NCBI GenBank assembly: GCA_020832735.1 | Contig: JAFIEB010000009.1 | Coordinates: 1 to 64,000, forward strand | DNA: 64,000 bases | Source: Oceanicaulis sp. | GTDB taxonomy: Bacteria; Pseudomonadota; Alphaproteobacteria; Caulobacterales; Maricaulaceae | Direction: 5' to 3' | Part shown: piece by piece, positions 63,113 through 64,000 of the stretch | How positions within the stretch are numbered: the first letter of the stretch is position 1 | Layout: each line of letters begins with the position of its first letter | Made by a program: the position numbers and the translations under genes | Notes under the pieces: generated by a model | Database searches by the model: none | Seen by the model: only the letters and a program-made list of their open reading frames with translations | What the model was told of the DNA's origin: nothing

Positions 63113-64000
63113 ATGAATGACCTGATTTCCCAGTCGATCTTCTACGAGATCGCCATATTGCTGAGCGTCGCCGCCGCCATCGGCCTGGTGGGCCATATCC
63201 TGCGCCAGCCCCTGATCGTCAGTTTCATCGTGGTGGGCATCATCGCCGGCCCGTCCGTGCTGGACCTGATCCGGTCCGATGACAGCGTGGGCGTTCTGGC
63301 CCAGCTGGGCATCGCGCTGCTGCTGTTTCTGGTCGGCATCAAGCTGGACCTCAAACTGATCCAGTCGCTGGGTCCGGTCTCGCTGCTGACCGGGCTGGGG
63401 CAGGTGGCCTTCACCTCCTTCTTCGGCTTCTTCATCGCGCTGGGCCTGGGCTTTGACGCCATCACCAGCGTCTATATCGCGGTGGCGCTGACCTTCTCGT
63501 CCACGATCATCATCGTGAAGCTGCTCAGCGATAAACGCGAGATCGACTCCCTGCACGGGCGCATCGCGCTGGGCTTCCTGATCGTCCAGGATATCGTGGT
63601 GGTGTTCGCCATGATCGCGCTGAGCGCGCTGGGCGTGGGCGGTCAGGAAGACGCCGGGGTCCAGGACGTCCTGATGGTGCTGGGCGCGGGCGTGGTCATG
63701 GTGATCCTGGTCGTGCTGTTCATCCGCTACGCCGCCACGCCGCTGACTTCCAGGCTGGCCGGATCGCCCGAGCTCCTGATCACCTTCTCCATCGCCATGG
63801 CGGCGGCCTTTGCGGCGATCGGCGATATATTCGGGGTCGGCAAGGAGCTGGGCGGCCTGCTGGCGGGCGTGGCGCTGGCCTCCACGCCCTATCGCGACGC
63901 GATCTCGGCCCGGCTGGCCTCCTTGCGCGATTTCCTCTTGCTGTTCTTCTTCGTCGCGCTGGGCTCCCAGCTCGATCTGTCGCTTATCGGCGAGAATATT
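63113..64000 (+). CDS. Kef-type (CPA2) cation/proton antiporter, 3' end cut by window
   Basis: The frame from ATG 63113 stays open through the window end (296 codons seen). The translation (YEIAILLSVAAAIGLVGHILRQPLIVSFIVVGIIAGPSVL, LAQLGIALLLFLVGIKLDLK, VALTFSSTIIIVKLLSDKREIDSLHGRIALGFLIVQDIVVV) is a CPA2 membrane domain with the L-x(6-7)-I-x-QD motif of KefB/KefC, about 8-9 helices visible. A C-terminal TrkA-type regulatory domain, if present, lies outside. The 207-bp gap before it holds an AT-rich patch (TATATATCTAAAG, 63030-63043) fitting a promoter. Confidence 0.9.
   Translation, partial: MNDLISQSIFYEIAILLSVAAAIGLVGHILRQPLIVSFIVVGIIAGPSVLDLIRSDDSVGVLAQLGIALLLFLVGIKLDLKLIQSLGPVSLLTGLGQVAFTSFFGFFIALGLGFDAITSVYIAVALTFSSTIIIVKLLSDKREIDSLHGRIALGFLIVQDIVVVFAMIALSALGVGGQEDAGVQDVLMVLGAGVVMVILVVLFIRYAATPLTSRLAGSPELLITFSIAMAAAFAAIGDIFGVGKELGGLLAGVALASTPYRDAISARLASLRDFLLLFFFVALGSQLDLSLIGENI

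Overview
The window is one continuous, GC-rich, densely coded chromosomal stretch from an alphaproteobacterium, most likely of the Caulobacterales/Maricaulales group (stalked or dimorphic marine relatives such as Maricaulis or Oceanicaulis). The reasons are the order fliQ-fliR-flhB-cckA-(LexA box)-recA-alaS, which I recall from Caulobacter; the presence of CckA itself; a GTTC-N7-GTTC alphaproteobacterial SOS box in front of recA; a DUF2336 protein; a DnaA-domain-IV-only protein followed by DUF6456; and several TonB-dependent receptors. No phage, plasmid, transposon, CRISPR array or rRNA operon was seen. There is one tRNA (Phe, GAA).

Layout. 1-1864 (minus): two AEC-type carriers behind ruvX, the first cut by the window edge. 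1985-5985: an alginate-export-like porin and a TonB-dependent receptor whose stop codons share one CTAG. 6155-6298: tRNA-Phe with a clear promoter. 6358-8092: a LysR regulator divergent from a membrane protein. 8236-9930: a chemotaxis receptor. 10253-13657: an exported VOC-fold lipoprotein and a TonB-dependent receptor. 13750-15214 (minus): a cytochrome c lipoprotein and a methyltransferase. 15320-19637: an ABC efflux operon (ATPase, FtsX-type permease, periplasmic adaptor). 19651-22514 (minus): M42-like peptidase, KAS III enzyme and 3-methyladenine glycosylase. 22757-25064: rpsD, a small lipoprotein and DUF2336. 25116-34168: a bicarbonate transporter (SbtA type) with a PII-like partner, followed by a ten-gene Mrp-type cation/proton antiporter cluster. 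34302-39502: DnaA-IV-like protein, DUF6456, yaaA, an FAD oxidase, a metallo-beta-lactamase-fold hydrolase and an ATP-grasp-like unknown. 39944-44397: dipeptide/oligopeptide ABC permeases and binding lipoprotein without ATPases. 44429-48287: DUF3667, apt, and a cation/proton antiporter fused to a Bax-like glucosaminidase-fold domain. 48440-53850: fliQ, fliR, flhB, a VOC protein and cckA. 53970-61475: recA, alaS, a lipoprotein, an amino-acid dehydrogenase, pth and rplY. 61630-64000: a small membrane protein, DUF3137, and a Kef-type antiporter cut by the window end.

How the genes work together. Three separate cation/proton antiporter systems (Mrp, NhaP2-type, Kef-type) and a sodium-dependent bicarbonate carrier suggest a saline or alkaline habitat. 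SbtA next to Mrp is a plausible functional unit in which Mrp maintains the sodium gradient that SbtA uses. The flagellar export genes beside cckA, and recA beside alaS, are housekeeping synteny.

The most unusual items are: the NhaP2-Bax fusion, whose Bax part lacks the usual catalytic glutamate; the SbtA/PII/Mrp neighbourhood with what looks like a split MrpA; an exact 55-bp tandem repeat that triplicates the end of the oppC-type gene; and a shared palindromic element (core GTCCGGAC) in front of a TonB receptor and a methyltransferase, with a weaker copy in front of the VOC lipoprotein. All functional assignments come from reading the sequence without database searches.
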